Of a stretch of 64,000 nt of DNA, positions 38,156 through 47,073 are shown piece by piece; position 1 is the first letter of the stretch; each line of letters opens with the position of its first letter. A program made the position numbers and the translations under genes. Where the stretch lies: assembly GCA_002840155.1 (NCBI GenBank), contig PGZH01000003.1, positions 186,001 to 250,000 on the forward strand. Direction: 5' to 3'. The notes beneath the pieces were generated by a model. The model saw only the letters and a list, made by a program, of their open reading frames with translations, did no database searches and was not told the DNA's origin. The DNA is from Gammaproteobacteria bacterium HGW-Gammaproteobacteria-13. GTDB taxonomy: Bacteria > Pseudomonadota > Gammaproteobacteria > Pseudomonadales > Pseudomonadaceae.

Positions 38156-38409
38156 TATTATTTTTTACTTATTTATCAATAACTTGATTGATAAATACAG
38201 TGCTCAGAGCGGCAAAGCGGCAAGCGCTTTCCGCCTATGGGCGAGCAAGCGGCAAACGGGTTTTGCCTAATTGCCGCTCACGTGGACAATTTCAGTGGCA
38301 GGCTGTCTGACCTCGACCAATCAGCATGGGCTGCAACCCCTTACCCGCCACCAACCGCGACCACCTCGCCACCGCCCGTCAGGCAATCCGTAATCAACCA
38401 CACACAGCT

Positions 38410-38438
38410 TTGACAAGCATTCTCATTAACATTAGTAT
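38410..38438 (+). promoter_or_regulatory. Sigma-70 promoter of bfd with Fur-box-like spacer
   Basis: TTGACA (38410-38415), 17-base spacer, TAGTAT (38433-38438). The spacer carries AGCATTCTCATTAACATT, whose reverse strand AATGTTAATGAGAATGCT resembles a Fur box. bfd is iron-starvation induced in Pseudomonas, so Fur binding here is expected. Confidence 0.6.
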
Positions 38439-38476
38439 CCGTCGCATTAGCCACTGCCCTGCCACGAGCCTTAATC

Positions 38477-38695
38477 ATGTACGTGTGTCTCTGCGAAGGT
38501 ATTACTGACGGTCAGATCCGCGAAGCCATCTACGAAGGCTGCTGCAGCTACCGTGACGTGCGCGCCACCCTCGGCGTTGCCAGCCAATGCGGCAAATGTG
38601 CCTGTCTGGCCAAGCAAGTGGTCCGCGAAACACTGAGCGACGTGCAAAACAGCCAGGCCGCCATGGCCTATCCGGCGAACTTTGTTGCCGCCTGA
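38477..38695 (+). CDS. bfd: Bacterioferritin-associated ferredoxin Bfd
   Basis: [2Fe-2S] protein that delivers electrons to bacterioferritin to release stored iron as Fe2+. 72 aa. Cluster ligands are C4 and C6 (YVCLC) and C38 and C41 (QCGKC), the CxC-x31-CxxC pattern of the family. Directly precedes bfr, but a strong terminator lies between them, so the two are regulated separately. The promoter carries a Fur-like site. Confidence 0.95.
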   Translation: MYVCLCEGITDGQIREAIYEGCCSYRDVRATLGVASQCGKCACLAKQVVRETLSDVQNSQAAMAYPANFVAA

Positions 38696-38707
38696 ATTTA
38701 GCGATAT

Positions 38708-38738
38708 AAAAAAACCGGACCTCGTGTCCGGTTTTTTT
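38708..38738 (+). terminator. Rho-independent terminator of bfd
   Basis: Stem AAAAACCGGAC with GTCCGGTTTTT, 5-base loop CTCGT, then a T-run. About 12 bases after the bfd stop codon. Confidence 0.92.
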
Positions 38739-38891
38739 ATTGCTTTAATTCAATACCTTAGCGGCAAAGCGCAGAACTTAAGCATTCGTATTCATATTAA
38801 TTTTAACTTTAAATTCAAATACTTAGGTTTGACAGTCGAAAACCATCGGCCCAGAATTTGACGCTAACTCCCCTGCAAGGCAGACGCAGAC

Positions 38892-39362
38892 ATGAAAGGC
38901 GACAAGAAGGTCATCCAGCATCTGAACAAGATCCTCGGTAACGAGCTGGTCGCGATCAACCAGTACTTCCTGCACGCACGCATGTATGAGGACTGGGGCC
39001 TGAAGAAACTCGGCGAGCACGAGTATCACGAGTCCATCGACGAGATGAAGCATGCGGACAAGCTGATCAAGCGCATCCTCTTCCTCGAAGGCCTGCCCAA
39101 CCTGCAAGACCTCGGCAAGATCCTGATCGGTGAAAACACCAAGGAAATGCTCGAGTGCGACCTGAAGATCGAACACAAAGCGCATATCGACCTGAAAGCG
39201 GCGATTGCCTACTGCGAAAGCATCGGTGACTACGCCAGCCGCGAGCTGCTCGAAGAAATCCTCTGCTCTGAAGAAGATCACATCGACTGGCTGGAAACCC
39301 AACTCAGCCTGATCGAGGCCGTGGGCTTGCAGAACTACCAGCAGTCGCAGATGGACGAATAA
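38892..39362 (+). CDS. bfr: Bacterioferritin
   Basis: Heme-containing 24-mer iron-storage protein of the BfrB type, 156 aa. Ferroxidase ligands are visible in [10 protein letters not shown] (Glu), [12 protein letters not shown] (Glu and His), and [10 protein letters not shown] (Glu and His). The Met of DEMKH is the heme ligand between subunits. A repeat element of 167 bp starts on the base right after its stop codon. Confidence 0.95.
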   Translation: MKGDKKVIQHLNKILGNELVAINQYFLHARMYEDWGLKKLGEHEYHESIDEMKHADKLIKRILFLEGLPNLQDLGKILIGENTKEMLECDLKIEHKAHIDLKAAIAYCESIGDYASRELLEEILCSEEDHIDWLETQLSLIEAVGLQNYQQSQMDE

Positions 39363-39529
39363 GAACCTGCTTACGATCTGCTGCGCGTCGGCCCTGCCGC
39401 GTTAAAAACAGGCTCGGAATGCTCATGTAAAAAAGTACACTCCGCTTCCTCGCCGCTTTGACCAGCCAGAGGCTGTTACTAACGTAGCGCCTTGCAGGAC
39501 TCTAGCTCGCAAGATCGTGAAACAGGTTC
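39363..39529 (+). repeat. Stop-codon-adjacent inverted-repeat element, copy A
   Basis: 167 bp. The ends pair (GAACCTGCTTACGATCT against the reverse complement GAACCTGTTTCACGATCT). Starts at the base after the bfr stop codon. The core contains CTGCTGCGCGTCGGC, GCGTTAAAAACAGGCTCGG and CTCCGCTTCCTCGCC, shared with copies B (44494-44660) and C (60533-60771). MITE-like; no open frame. Confidence 0.8.
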
Positions 39530-39551
39530 TATGGCGCAAAACACTGCGCCA

Positions 39552-39590
39552 TAAACAACAAACCCCGCACTTGGCGGGGTTTGTTGTTTA
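39552..39590. terminator. Terminator of grxD (bidirectional shape)
   Basis: Perfect 17-bp arms (39552-39568 with 39574-39590), GC-rich centre CCCCGC/GCGGGG and AT-rich flanks that give T-rich tails on both strands. Located 16 bases after the grxD stop codon. Confidence 0.85.
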
Positions 39591-39605
39591 TGCAGCCTGC
39601 TTAGC

Positions 39606-39932
39606 TTAGGCGTCGGCTTTCTGCACGGCGTCTTTGATCAGGGTCTGCAGCTCACCCTTATCGAACATTTCCGCGAGGATGTCGCTGCCGCCGACCAGCT
39701 CACCACCGACCCACAGCTGCGGGAAGGTTGGCCAATTAGCGTATTTAGGCAGGTTGGCGCGGATTTCCGGGTTTTGCAGAATGTCGACGTAAGCGAATTT
39801 CTCGCCACAGGCCATCACAACCTGCGCAGCTTTGGAGGAAAAGCCGCACTGCGGAGCGTTCGGCGAGCCTTTCATGTACAGCAGAACGGTATTTTTAGCG
39901 ATCTGCTCTTTGATGGTTTCGATGATATCCAT
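39606..39932 (-). CDS. grxD: Monothiol glutaredoxin GrxD
   Basis: CGFS-type monothiol glutaredoxin that carries [2Fe-2S] clusters with glutathione. 108 aa. CGFS active site in NAPQCGFSSKAA, TVLLYMKGSP at the N-terminus and the glutathione-binding WPTFPQLWV and GGSDIL. Neighbours bfd and bfr also handle iron; the order bfd, bfr, grxD, argF recalls that in P. aeruginosa. Confidence 0.95.
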   Translation of the reverse strand: MDIIETIKEQIAKNTVLLYMKGSPNAPQCGFSSKAAQVVMACGEKFAYVDILQNPEIRANLPKYANWPTFPQLWVGGELVGGSDILAEMFDKGELQTLIKDAVQKADA

Positions 39933-40052
39933 TGGGCACCTCAGGACTTAACTTCCCGACTCACGGGTCGGCACGGTGGCGGCATTGTAGCGAAAAGCCG
40001 AGCGCAATGCTCGGCCTTCCCTGCCACTTTCCCTATGCCAAATCTCAGCTGC

Positions 40053-42161
40053 TCAAGCGGCTTCAACCTGCACCGGCACCCCATTTAGCGCCGCATTGCC
40101 GGACAAGGCATCGAGTTGCCGCTCATCGGTCAGGTCATTAGCGCTGGCACCTGGTTGTTCGCTGGCGATGCTCATCTGTACGCCAGGCCGCGCATGACCC
40201 CAGCCATGCGGCAGGCTGACCACGCCGGTCATCATGTCTTCACTGGCAGCTACTTCCACCTCAATGACCCCGACCCGCGAGCGCACGCGCACCAGTTGGC
40301 CATCGGTTAACCCGCGCTGGCTCAGATCCGCCGGGTGCATCAGCAGCTGATGACGCGGCTTGCCTTTAACCAGGCGGTGATAGTTGTGCATCCAGGAGTT
40401 ATTGCTGCGCACATGGCGGCGACCGATCAGCAGCAGCTCATCCGCCTTGGCCGTCGGCTGTTCAGCAAAGCGCTGCAGGTCGGCCATGATCACTGCCGGC
40501 GCCGCCTGAATCTGCTTGTTAGCGGTTTTCAAGCGGCCGACTAGGTTCGGCTTGAGTGCGCCCAGGTCGAGGCCATGCGGGTGCTCGCGCAGCGCCGCCA
40601 AAGACAGCTTATGTTCCGACTTGTCGCCGTAGCTGCCAAAGCGCAGGCCCATGTCGATCATCTGCTCGGGGGCCATGGTCGGCTTCAGTTCCACGCCGGT
40701 TTTCACAGCAAAGGCTTTGGCCAGGCCGACAAAGATTTCCCAGTCATGCAGCGCGCCGGCCGGCTTGGCCAGCACCGCCTCATTGAAGCGAGTGACATTG
40801 CGCACCGCGAACATATTAAAGGTGGTGTCGTAGTGATCGTGTTCCAGCGGCCCGGTCGGCGGCAGGATCAGGTCGGCATAGCGGGTGGTTTCGTTGATGT
40901 AGAAGTCGATGCTGAGCATAAACTCCAAGCCATCCAGCGCCTGCTCCAGCTGCCGGCCATTGGGCGTGGACAGCACCGGATTGCCCGCCACCGTGACCAG
41001 CGCGCGCACCTGCCCTTCGCCCTCGCTAAGCATTTCCTCGGCCAGGGCCGACACCGGCAATTCGCCGCCATACTCTGGCAAGCCGGACACGCGGCTTTGC
41101 CAACGATTGAAATGCCCACCGGAAGTCGAGGCCACTAGGTCCACGGCCGGCTCGGTGCAGAGCACGCCGCCGACCCGATCAAGGTTGCCGGTGACCAGGT
41201 TGATCAGCTGCACCAGCCACTGACACAGCGTGCCGAAGGCCTGGGTGGAGACACCCATGCGGCCGTAACACACCGCCGACTCGGCAGCGGCAAAGTCGCG
41301 CGCCAACTGGCGAATCGTTTGCGCCGGCACACCGCAGCGGGCGCTCATGGCTTCGGCAGTAAAACCGGCAATTGCCTGACGTACTTCATCCAACCCATCT
41401 ATCGCCAGATGACTGGCGCGGCCGAGGTTTTCCTCGAACAGGGTATTGAGCAGGCCGAACAGCAGCGCAGCATCCTGACCGGGGCGGACGAATACATGCT
41501 GATCAGCAATCGCTGCCGTTTCACTGCGGCGCGGGTCAACCACCACCAGTTTGCCGCCGCGCTTCTGGATGGCCTTCAGGCGCTTTTCCACATCCGGCAC
41601 GGTCATGATGCTGCCGTTAGACGCCAGCGGGTTGCCGCCGAGGATCAGCATAAAGTCGGTGTGGTCAATATCAGGAATCGGAATCAGCAGACCATGGCCG
41701 TACATCAGGTGGCTGGTCAGGTGATGCGGCAGCTGATCGACCGAGGTAGCGGAATAGCGGTTACGGGTTTTCAGTTGGCCGAGGAAGTAGTTGCTGTGGG
41801 TCATCAGGCCGTAGTTATGCACACTCGGATTGCCCTGATACACCGCCACGGCGTTCTGCCCATGCCGCGTCTGGATCGTACTCAGGCGCTCGGCCACCAG
41901 CTCGAAGGCTTCATCCCACTCGATGGCCTGCCACTCATTGCCGACACGGCGCATGGGCTGACGCAGGCGGTCGGGATCGCTCTGGATATCCTGCAGCGCC
42001 ACTGCCTTGGGGCAGATATGGCCACGACTGAAGCTGTCCTGGGCATCGCCCTTGATCGAACGGATCTGCGTAGAACCGTCGTCCTGCACTTCGGTTTCAA
42101 TGGTCAGGCCACAGATGGCTTCGCAGAGATGGCATGCACGGTGGTGGAGGGTCTTGGTCAT
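40053..42161 (-). CDS. Molybdopterin oxidoreductase (formate dehydrogenase/nitrate reductase superfamily)
   Basis: 702 aa from ATG 42161 (GAGG seven bases upstream). The N-terminal [4Fe-4S] site is CHLCEAICGLTIE ... GHICPKA. It then has the bis-MGD domains (ILGGNPLASNGSI, VVDPRRSETAAIADQHVFVRPGQDAALLFGLL, TVAGNPVLSTPNG) and a C-terminal MopterinDinucleotide-binding domain (VRSNNSWMHNYHRL, LPHGWGHARPG). No Tat signal, so cytoplasmic. The substrate cannot be told; no partner subunit or cofactor gene is near. It stands alone between grxD and argF. Confidence 0.85.
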   Translation of the reverse strand: MTKTLHHRACHLCEAICGLTIETEVQDDGSTQIRSIKGDAQDSFSRGHICPKAVALQDIQSDPDRLRQPMRRVGNEWQAIEWDEAFELVAERLSTIQTRHGQNAVAVYQGNPSVHNYGLMTHSNYFLGQLKTRNRYSATSVDQLPHHLTSHLMYGHGLLIPIPDIDHTDFMLILGGNPLASNGSIMTVPDVEKRLKAIQKRGGKLVVVDPRRSETAAIADQHVFVRPGQDAALLFGLLNTLFEENLGRASHLAIDGLDEVRQAIAGFTAEAMSARCGVPAQTIRQLARDFAAAESAVCYGRMGVSTQAFGTLCQWLVQLINLVTGNLDRVGGVLCTEPAVDLVASTSGGHFNRWQSRVSGLPEYGGELPVSALAEEMLSEGEGQVRALVTVAGNPVLSTPNGRQLEQALDGLEFMLSIDFYINETTRYADLILPPTGPLEHDHYDTTFNMFAVRNVTRFNEAVLAKPAGALHDWEIFVGLAKAFAVKTGVELKPTMAPEQMIDMGLRFGSYGDKSEHKLSLAALREHPHGLDLGALKPNLVGRLKTANKQIQAAPAVIMADLQRFAEQPTAKADELLLIGRRHVRSNNSWMHNYHRLVKGKPRHQLLMHPADLSQRGLTDGQLVRVRSRVGVIEVEVAASEDMMTGVVSLPHGWGHARPGVQMSIASEQPGASANDLTDERQLDALSGNAALNGVPVQVEAA

Positions 42162-42328
42162 GGCCGGGCCTCTTGTTTTAACGCGATGCGCTGAGCACCG
42201 TAAAGGCATGACTATGGCGGCTGGTGCTGACCTGCGCCAGCAGGGTTCGCTGCGTGAATTGCGCGGCATCAGGTCAGCCGATAGATGGTTCTCGCCCCCG
42301 CTCAGTTCACCCGCAAACCGCAGGCAAT

Positions 42329-42356
42329 TTGCGCCTGATCGGCGTTTGCTTATAAG
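42329..42356 (+). promoter_or_regulatory. Possible sigma-70 promoter of argF
   Basis: TTGCGC (42329-42334), 16-base spacer, TATAAG (42351-42356), about 115 bases before the argF ATG. I could not identify a convincing ArgR operator. The rest of the 309-base divergent region (42162-42470) shows nothing else clear. Confidence 0.4.
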
Positions 42357-42470
42357 ATCGCGACTTCCCCGTTTCGTCGCATAGTGCGGCCCCCCAGCCG
42401 TAGGTTCTGCCGTTTCTTCTATTTAATTAGGCCATTGAACCTGCGCCCAGCTGTCAAAAGGTAGTTAACG

Positions 42471-43391
42471 ATGAGCGCAAGACACTTTCTCTCGCTGATG
42501 GATTGCACACCGGACGAACTGGTGAGCCTGATCCGCCGCGGCATGGAGCTGAAGGACTTGCGCAACCGCGGCGTGCTGTTCGAGCCGCTGAAGAACCGCG
42601 TACTGGGCATGATCTTCGAGAAGGCCTCGACCCGCACCCGCCTGTCGTTTGAAGCTGGCATGATCCAGCTCGGCGGCCAGGCCATCTTCCTCTCCCCGCG
42701 TGATACCCAACTGGGTCGTGGCGAGCCGATTGGCGACGCCGCCATCGTGATGTCGCGCATGCTCGATGCGGTGATGATCCGTACTTTCGCCCACAGCACC
42801 CTCACCGAATTCGCCGCCAACTCGCGCGTACCGGTGATCAATGGCCTGTCCGATGATCTGCACCCATGCCAGTTGCTGGCCGACATGCAGACCTATCAGG
42901 AGCAGCGCGGCAGCATCAAAGGCAAGACCGTGGCCTGGATCGGCGACGGCAACAATATGTGCAACTCCTATATAGAAGCGGCCATGCAGTTCGACTTCCA
43001 GCTGCGCGTCTCCTGCCCCGAGGGCTACGAGCCGAACGCCACGTTCCTCGCCGCTGCGGGCGAGCGTGTGCAGATTCTCCGCGACCCGCGCGCCGCCGTT
43101 GCTGGCGCCCATCTGGTGAGCACCGACGTGTGGGCCTCCATGGGCCAGGAAGACGAAGCCGCCGAACGCCTCAAGCTGTTCCAGCCCTATCAGGTCAACC
43201 GTGGGTTGCTCGACGCCGCCGCCGAAGACGTGCTGTTCCTGCACTGCCTGCCAGCCCACCGTGGCGAGGAAATCAGCGAGGACCTGCTCGACGACCCGCG
43301 TTCGGCAGCCTGGGATCAGGCCGAGAACCGCCTGCATGTACAGAAGGCGCTGCTCGAATTCCTGGTTGAACCGGCGTACCACCACGCATGA
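42471..43391 (+). CDS. argF: Anabolic ornithine carbamoyltransferase
   Basis: Makes citrulline from ornithine and carbamoyl phosphate in arginine synthesis. 306 aa. Carbamoyl phosphate loop STRTR, HPCQ, ornithine site (SMG-type region VWASMGQ) and [14 protein letters not shown] with the catalytic Cys. The length and motifs fit the anabolic enzyme rather than catabolic ArcB. The next gene overlaps by ATGA. Confidence 0.96.
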   Translation: MSARHFLSLMDCTPDELVSLIRRGMELKDLRNRGVLFEPLKNRVLGMIFEKASTRTRLSFEAGMIQLGGQAIFLSPRDTQLGRGEPIGDAAIVMSRMLDAVMIRTFAHSTLTEFAANSRVPVINGLSDDLHPCQLLADMQTYQEQRGSIKGKTVAWIGDGNNMCNSYIEAAMQFDFQLRVSCPEGYEPNATFLAAAGERVQILRDPRAAVAGAHLVSTDVWASMGQEDEAAERLKLFQPYQVNRGLLDAAAEDVLFLHCLPAHRGEEISEDLLDDPRSAAWDQAENRLHVQKALLEFLVEPAYHHA

Positions 43392-44494
43392 GCCAAGCCC
43401 TGCTGAACCTGCGCGCGCTGAGCTGCGGCTACCCCGGACACAAGGTGGTGCAGAACCTCAACCTGCACCTGAATGCCGGCGATATCGGCTGCCTGCTCGG
43501 CCCTTCTGGCTGCGGCAAGACCACCACGCTGCGGGCGATTGCCGGTTTCGAGCCAGTGCTGGAGGGTGAGATTCAACTGGCCGATCAGGTTATCTCCAAG
43601 GCCGGCTTTGCCCTGGCCCCGGAGAAACGCCGAATCGGCATGGTGTTCCAGGATTACGCGCTGTTCCCGCACCTGAGCGTGGCGGAGAACATCGGCTTCG
43701 GCATCCGCAAGCAATCCAATTGCGAGCGGGTTACCCAGGAGCTGATGGAGCTGGTCAAACTCGGCCACCTCGGCAAGCGCTACCCGCACGAGCTATCCGG
43801 CGGCCAACAGCAACGCGTAGCCCTGGCCCGCGCCCTGGCGCCGGAACCGCAATTGCTGCTGCTCGATGAGCCGTTTTCCAACCTGGATGGCGAGTTGCGT
43901 CGGCGCCTCAGCCATGAAGTGCGCGACATTCTCAAAGCCCGTGGCACCAGCGCGATTCTGGTCACCCATGATCAGGAAGAAGCCTTTGCCGTCAGCGATC
44001 ACGTCGGCGTATTCAAGGAAGGCAAGCTGGAGCAGTGGGACACCCCGTTCAACCTGTACCACGAGCCGCTGACGCCCTTTGTCGCCAGTTTTATCGGCCA
44101 GGGCTACTTTATTCGCGGCCAGTTGCTCAGCCCGGACTCGGTGCAGACCGAACTGGGCCTGATTCGCGGCAACCGCGCCTACACCTGGCCGACCGGCAGT
44201 GCGGTGGACGTGCTGCTGCGTCCGGACGATATCGTCTACGACCCGGACAGCACGCAAAAAGCGCTGATCGTCGGCAAAACCTTCCTCGGCGCTGCGACCC
44301 TTTATCGCCTGCAGCTGCCTACCGGCAGCCAGCTGGAGTCGATCTTCCCCAGCCATGCCGACCACCTGCCCGGTCAGCAGGTCGGCATTCGTGTGGCCGC
44401 CGACCATCTGGTGGTATTTCCCGCTCCGGGTAGCATCGCCGCCCAGGTCAATCTGGGGGAGTCGGGGGTACGCCGCTACAGCAGCGACAGCTAA
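43388..44494 (+). CDS. ABC transporter ATP-binding protein (iron(III)/spermidine-type)
   Basis: 368 aa ATPase. Walker [11 protein letters not shown]-loop [11 protein letters not shown], signature [15 protein letters not shown], Walker [13 protein letters not shown] and H-loop VTHDQEEAF, then a TOBE domain (about 280-355). FbpC/PotA-like. Overlaps argF by 4 bases. No permease or binding protein is near, so its partners must lie elsewhere; P. aeruginosa has the same argF-ABC pair. A repeat element begins right at its stop codon. Confidence 0.9.
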   Translation: MSQALLNLRALSCGYPGHKVVQNLNLHLNAGDIGCLLGPSGCGKTTTLRAIAGFEPVLEGEIQLADQVISKAGFALAPEKRRIGMVFQDYALFPHLSVAENIGFGIRKQSNCERVTQELMELVKLGHLGKRYPHELSGGQQQRVALARALAPEPQLLLLDEPFSNLDGELRRRLSHEVRDILKARGTSAILVTHDQEEAFAVSDHVGVFKEGKLEQWDTPFNLYHEPLTPFVASFIGQGYFIRGQLLSPDSVQTELGLIRGNRAYTWPTGSAVDVLLRPDDIVYDPDSTQKALIVGKTFLGAATLYRLQLPTGSQLESIFPSHADHLPGQQVGIRVAADHLVVFPAPGSIAAQVNLGESGVRRYSSDS

Positions 44495-44660
44495 AACCTG
44501 TTCACAATCTGCTGCGCGTCGGCCCTGCTGCGTTAAAAACAAGCTCGGAATGCTCATTTACAGCTCGTAAACTCCGCTTCCTCGCCTGCTTGACCAGGCG
44601 AAGGCTGTTACTAACGTAGCGCCTTGCATGGCTCTAGCTCGCTAGATCGTGAACAGGTTT
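44494..44660 (+). repeat. Stop-codon-adjacent inverted-repeat element, copy B
   Basis: 167 bp, the same length as copy A and largely identical in the core (CTGCTGCGCGTCGGCC, GCTGTTACTAACGTAGCGCC). The ends AAACCTGTTCACAATCT and AGATCGTGAACAGGTTT are inverted. It begins at the ABC ATPase stop codon and ends 6 bases before the phzF-like stop codon. Confidence 0.8.
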
Positions 44661-44666
44661 AAGCGG

Positions 44667-45467
44667 CTACGGCAAAAATAGCCGGCCACTGGCAATCAAC
44701 AGCGCCTGGCCGGCGATCTTCACCCGATCGCCAGCCAACTCACAGTGCAACTCGCCGCCGCGCGCCGAACACTGGAAGGCACTTAGCTGGGACTTGTTCA
44801 GACGCTGCGCCCAGTAGGGCGTAAGCATGCAGTGGGTCGAGCCGGTTACCGGGTCTTCATTGATACCGATGGAGGGGGCGAAGTAACGCGAGACGAAATC
44901 GTGCTGCTCGCCAGGCGCGCTGATCAGCAAGCCCAGCCCCGGCAACTTGGCCACTGCCGCCAGATCTGGCTGATAAGCCCGCACCGCGGCCTCGCTCGGC
45001 AAAATCGCCAACAGCTCCTGAATCCCCTGCCCTTCATACAACGCCAACACGCTTTCTACTGGCAGGCCCAGCGCCTGCTCAACCTCTGCGTGTAAGTCGC
45101 AGGGCTGCGTCCGACGCAAGGGGAAATCCAATACCAGCCTGCGGCCTGCGCGACTGACCCGCAGTGCGCCGGACAAACAGGTGAAATCGAGCACATCACC
45201 CGGCTCGCCGTAGACCTCGAACAGCACATGGGCGCTGGCCAGGGTGGCGTGACCACACAACGGTACTTCCGCCGTTGGGGTAAACCAGCGGATATGCCAG
45301 GCCGCGCCTTCCTTCACTACAAAGGCGGTTTCCGCCAGGTTGTGCTCGGCGGCAATCTGCTGCATCAGCGCGTCGTCAAGCCAACTGTCCAGGCGATAAA
45401 CCATCGCCGGGTTGCCGGTAAACGGCTGCGTAGCAAAGGCATCGACTTGGTGAAATTCAAGCTGCAT
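44667..45467 (-). CDS. PhzF family isomerase/epimerase-like protein
   Basis: 266 aa from ATG 45467 (GGAG nine bases upstream). Diaminopimelate-epimerase fold in two halves: QVDAFATQPFTGNPAMVY, NLAETAFV with the catalytic-type Glu, PLCGHATLASAHVLF, and the second half NEDPVTGSTHCMLTPYW. The family includes PhzF of phenazine synthesis, but no phz genes are near; most members are of unknown substrate. The long upstream extension to 45611 is not coding. Confidence 0.88.
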   Translation of the reverse strand: MQLEFHQVDAFATQPFTGNPAMVYRLDSWLDDALMQQIAAEHNLAETAFVVKEGAAWHIRWFTPTAEVPLCGHATLASAHVLFEVYGEPGDVLDFTCLSGALRVSRAGRRLVLDFPLRRTQPCDLHAEVEQALGLPVESVLALYEGQGIQELLAILPSEAAVRAYQPDLAAVAKLPGLGLLISAPGEQHDFVSRYFAPSIGINEDPVTGSTHCMLTPYWAQRLNKSQLSAFQCSARGGELHCELAGDRVKIAGQALLIASGRLFLP

Positions 45468-45546
45468 GGGGCGACGCTCCTTATCAGTGATGGCGCAGAG
45501 CATGCCGCAGCACGGCAACGTGCGCCTACTACAGCGGCCGACGATT

Positions 45547-45601
45547 GCACCGGTACAGCTGCACCGTGTGAATGCGCACCGGGCAGCGACGGTGCACCGG
45601 T
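45547..45601. repeat. Four GCACCG repeats upstream of the porin
   Basis: GCACCGG/T at 45547, 45561, 45576 and 45594, spaced 14, 15 and 18 bases. They lie in the 342-base divergent region between the phzF-like gene and the porin (45468-45809). Could be an operator array. The rest of that region is AT-rich (TTATAAATCC near 45651 may be a -10) and has no gene I can see. Confidence 0.4.
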
Positions 45602-45809
45602 TAATCGCCAAAGGTTCTTAAAAATTCACTAATTCTTCACAAATCAGCAGCTTATAAATCCTGGCACGCCGCCTGCTATGACCTACCCCGGTCAGCACAA
45701 CGGCGTGTCTGCCACTCAACCGACAACGACGTCATAGCACCCCTCTCCTTTCGAGACATGGGCGCTGTGGCGTTTTTTTTTGCGTTTTTTGGCTTACAGG
45801 AAGACCGCT

Positions 45810-47039
45810 ATGCGCATGATGAAACTGTCCCTGCTGTCGCTGGCCATTGCCGGCACCACCCTCAGCCACGCCGCCTTTGCCGAGGAGTCCTTCAGCAACC
45901 TGTTCAGCGAGGCCAAGCCGATTCTCGACGCGCGCTACCGCTATGAGCATGTCGACCAGGACAACGCCCTCAAGCACGCCAACGCACAAACCCTGCGCAC
46001 CCGCGTCGGCGTGCAGAGCGGCAAGTGGTACGGCCTGTCGGCGCTGATCGAGGCCGATAACGTCAGCCGCATCGGCGACGCCAGCTACAACAGCACGCGC
46101 AATGGCCAGGGTGACTACTCGGTGGTTGCCGACCCGGATGGCAGCGAGATCAACCAGGCCCTGCTGCGCTACGACCACAAGTACGGCGCTGCCGTGCTCG
46201 GGCGCCAACGGATCAACCTGGACAACCAGCGCTTCGTTGGCGGCGTAGCCTGGCGGCAGAACGAGCAGACCTACGACGGCGCCCTGGCCCAGCTCAAACC
46301 GCTGGCCGGGTTGACCCTGACCTACGCCTATATCGACAACATCAACAGCATCTTCGGCCCCGGCAACGGTCAGTACGACACTGCGGCCAACCCGGCCAAT
46401 ATCGAAGGCCACAGCCACCTCCTGAATGCCCAGTACATTGTGATGCCGGAGCTGACCGCCACCGCCTACCAATACCGCCTGGGACTCGACAACCTGACGG
46501 CGGGCAGCCAGTCGAGCAAGACCACTGGCCTGCGCCTCAACGGCGCCATCGCCGGCATCAGCTACGTGCTGGAATACGCGCAGCAGAGCGAATACGCCGA
46601 CAACCCGCTGGATTTGGATAGCGACTATTACCTGGCTGAACTCGGTTACACCGTCCAAGGCGTGGCGCTGAAAGCCGGTTATGAAGTGCTTGGCGGCGAC
46701 GCGGGCCCAGGCAACCGCGCCTTCCAGACCCCGCTGGCGACCAAGCATGCGTTTCAGGGTTGGGCCGATATCTTTCTGCTGACGCCCGCAGGCGGCGTCA
46801 AGGATGCCTACGCCGGCATCAGTGCGCCGTTGTTTGGCGGCACCCTGCAGGCCTGGTACCACGACTTTCGCGCCGAAGTAGGCAGCAGCCAGTACGGCGA
46901 GGAGATCAACCTGTCCTACGCCCACCCGATTCCCGGCGTGAAGGGCCTGGTTGGATTGGTCAAATACGCCAGCTACGACGCCGACGACTTTGCCGTAGAT
47001 ACCGACAAAGCCTGGCTGCAAGTGCAATACAGCTACTGA
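45810..47039 (+). CDS. Outer-membrane beta-barrel porin (alginate-export-like family)
   Basis: 409 aa from ATG 45810 (AGGA upstream). Signal peptide with cleavage after SHAAFA, then EESFSNLF. Alternating hydrophobic/aromatic beta-strands through the whole length and a C-terminal aromatic residue (LQVQYSY), as required for barrel assembly. LDARYRYEHVDQDNALKHANAQTLRTRVGVQSGKW resembles the N-terminus of alginate-export family porins. Substrate unknown. Confidence 0.8.
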   Translation: MRMMKLSLLSLAIAGTTLSHAAFAEESFSNLFSEAKPILDARYRYEHVDQDNALKHANAQTLRTRVGVQSGKWYGLSALIEADNVSRIGDASYNSTRNGQGDYSVVADPDGSEINQALLRYDHKYGAAVLGRQRINLDNQRFVGGVAWRQNEQTYDGALAQLKPLAGLTLTYAYIDNINSIFGPGNGQYDTAANPANIEGHSHLLNAQYIVMPELTATAYQYRLGLDNLTAGSQSSKTTGLRLNGAIAGISYVLEYAQQSEYADNPLDLDSDYYLAELGYTVQGVALKAGYEVLGGDAGPGNRAFQTPLATKHAFQGWADIFLLTPAGGVKDAYAGISAPLFGGTLQAWYHDFRAEVGSSQYGEEINLSYAHPIPGVKGLVGLVKYASYDADDFAVDTDKAWLQVQYSY

Positions 47040-47045
47040 TGCTCG

Positions 47046-47069
47046 CGGCCCCGGCAACGGGGCCGTTTT
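47046..47069 (+). terminator. Rho-independent terminator of the porin gene
   Basis: 8-bp stem CGGCCCCG/CGGGGCCG with GCAA tetraloop followed by TTTT; 6 bases after the porin stop codon. It ends just before the stop of the convergent binding-protein gene. Confidence 0.9.
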
Positions 47070-47073
47070 CGAC

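Noticed and set aside
42465..43385. 306-codon open frame on the minus strand
   Set aside because: Exact shadow of argF, whose active-site motifs are intact.
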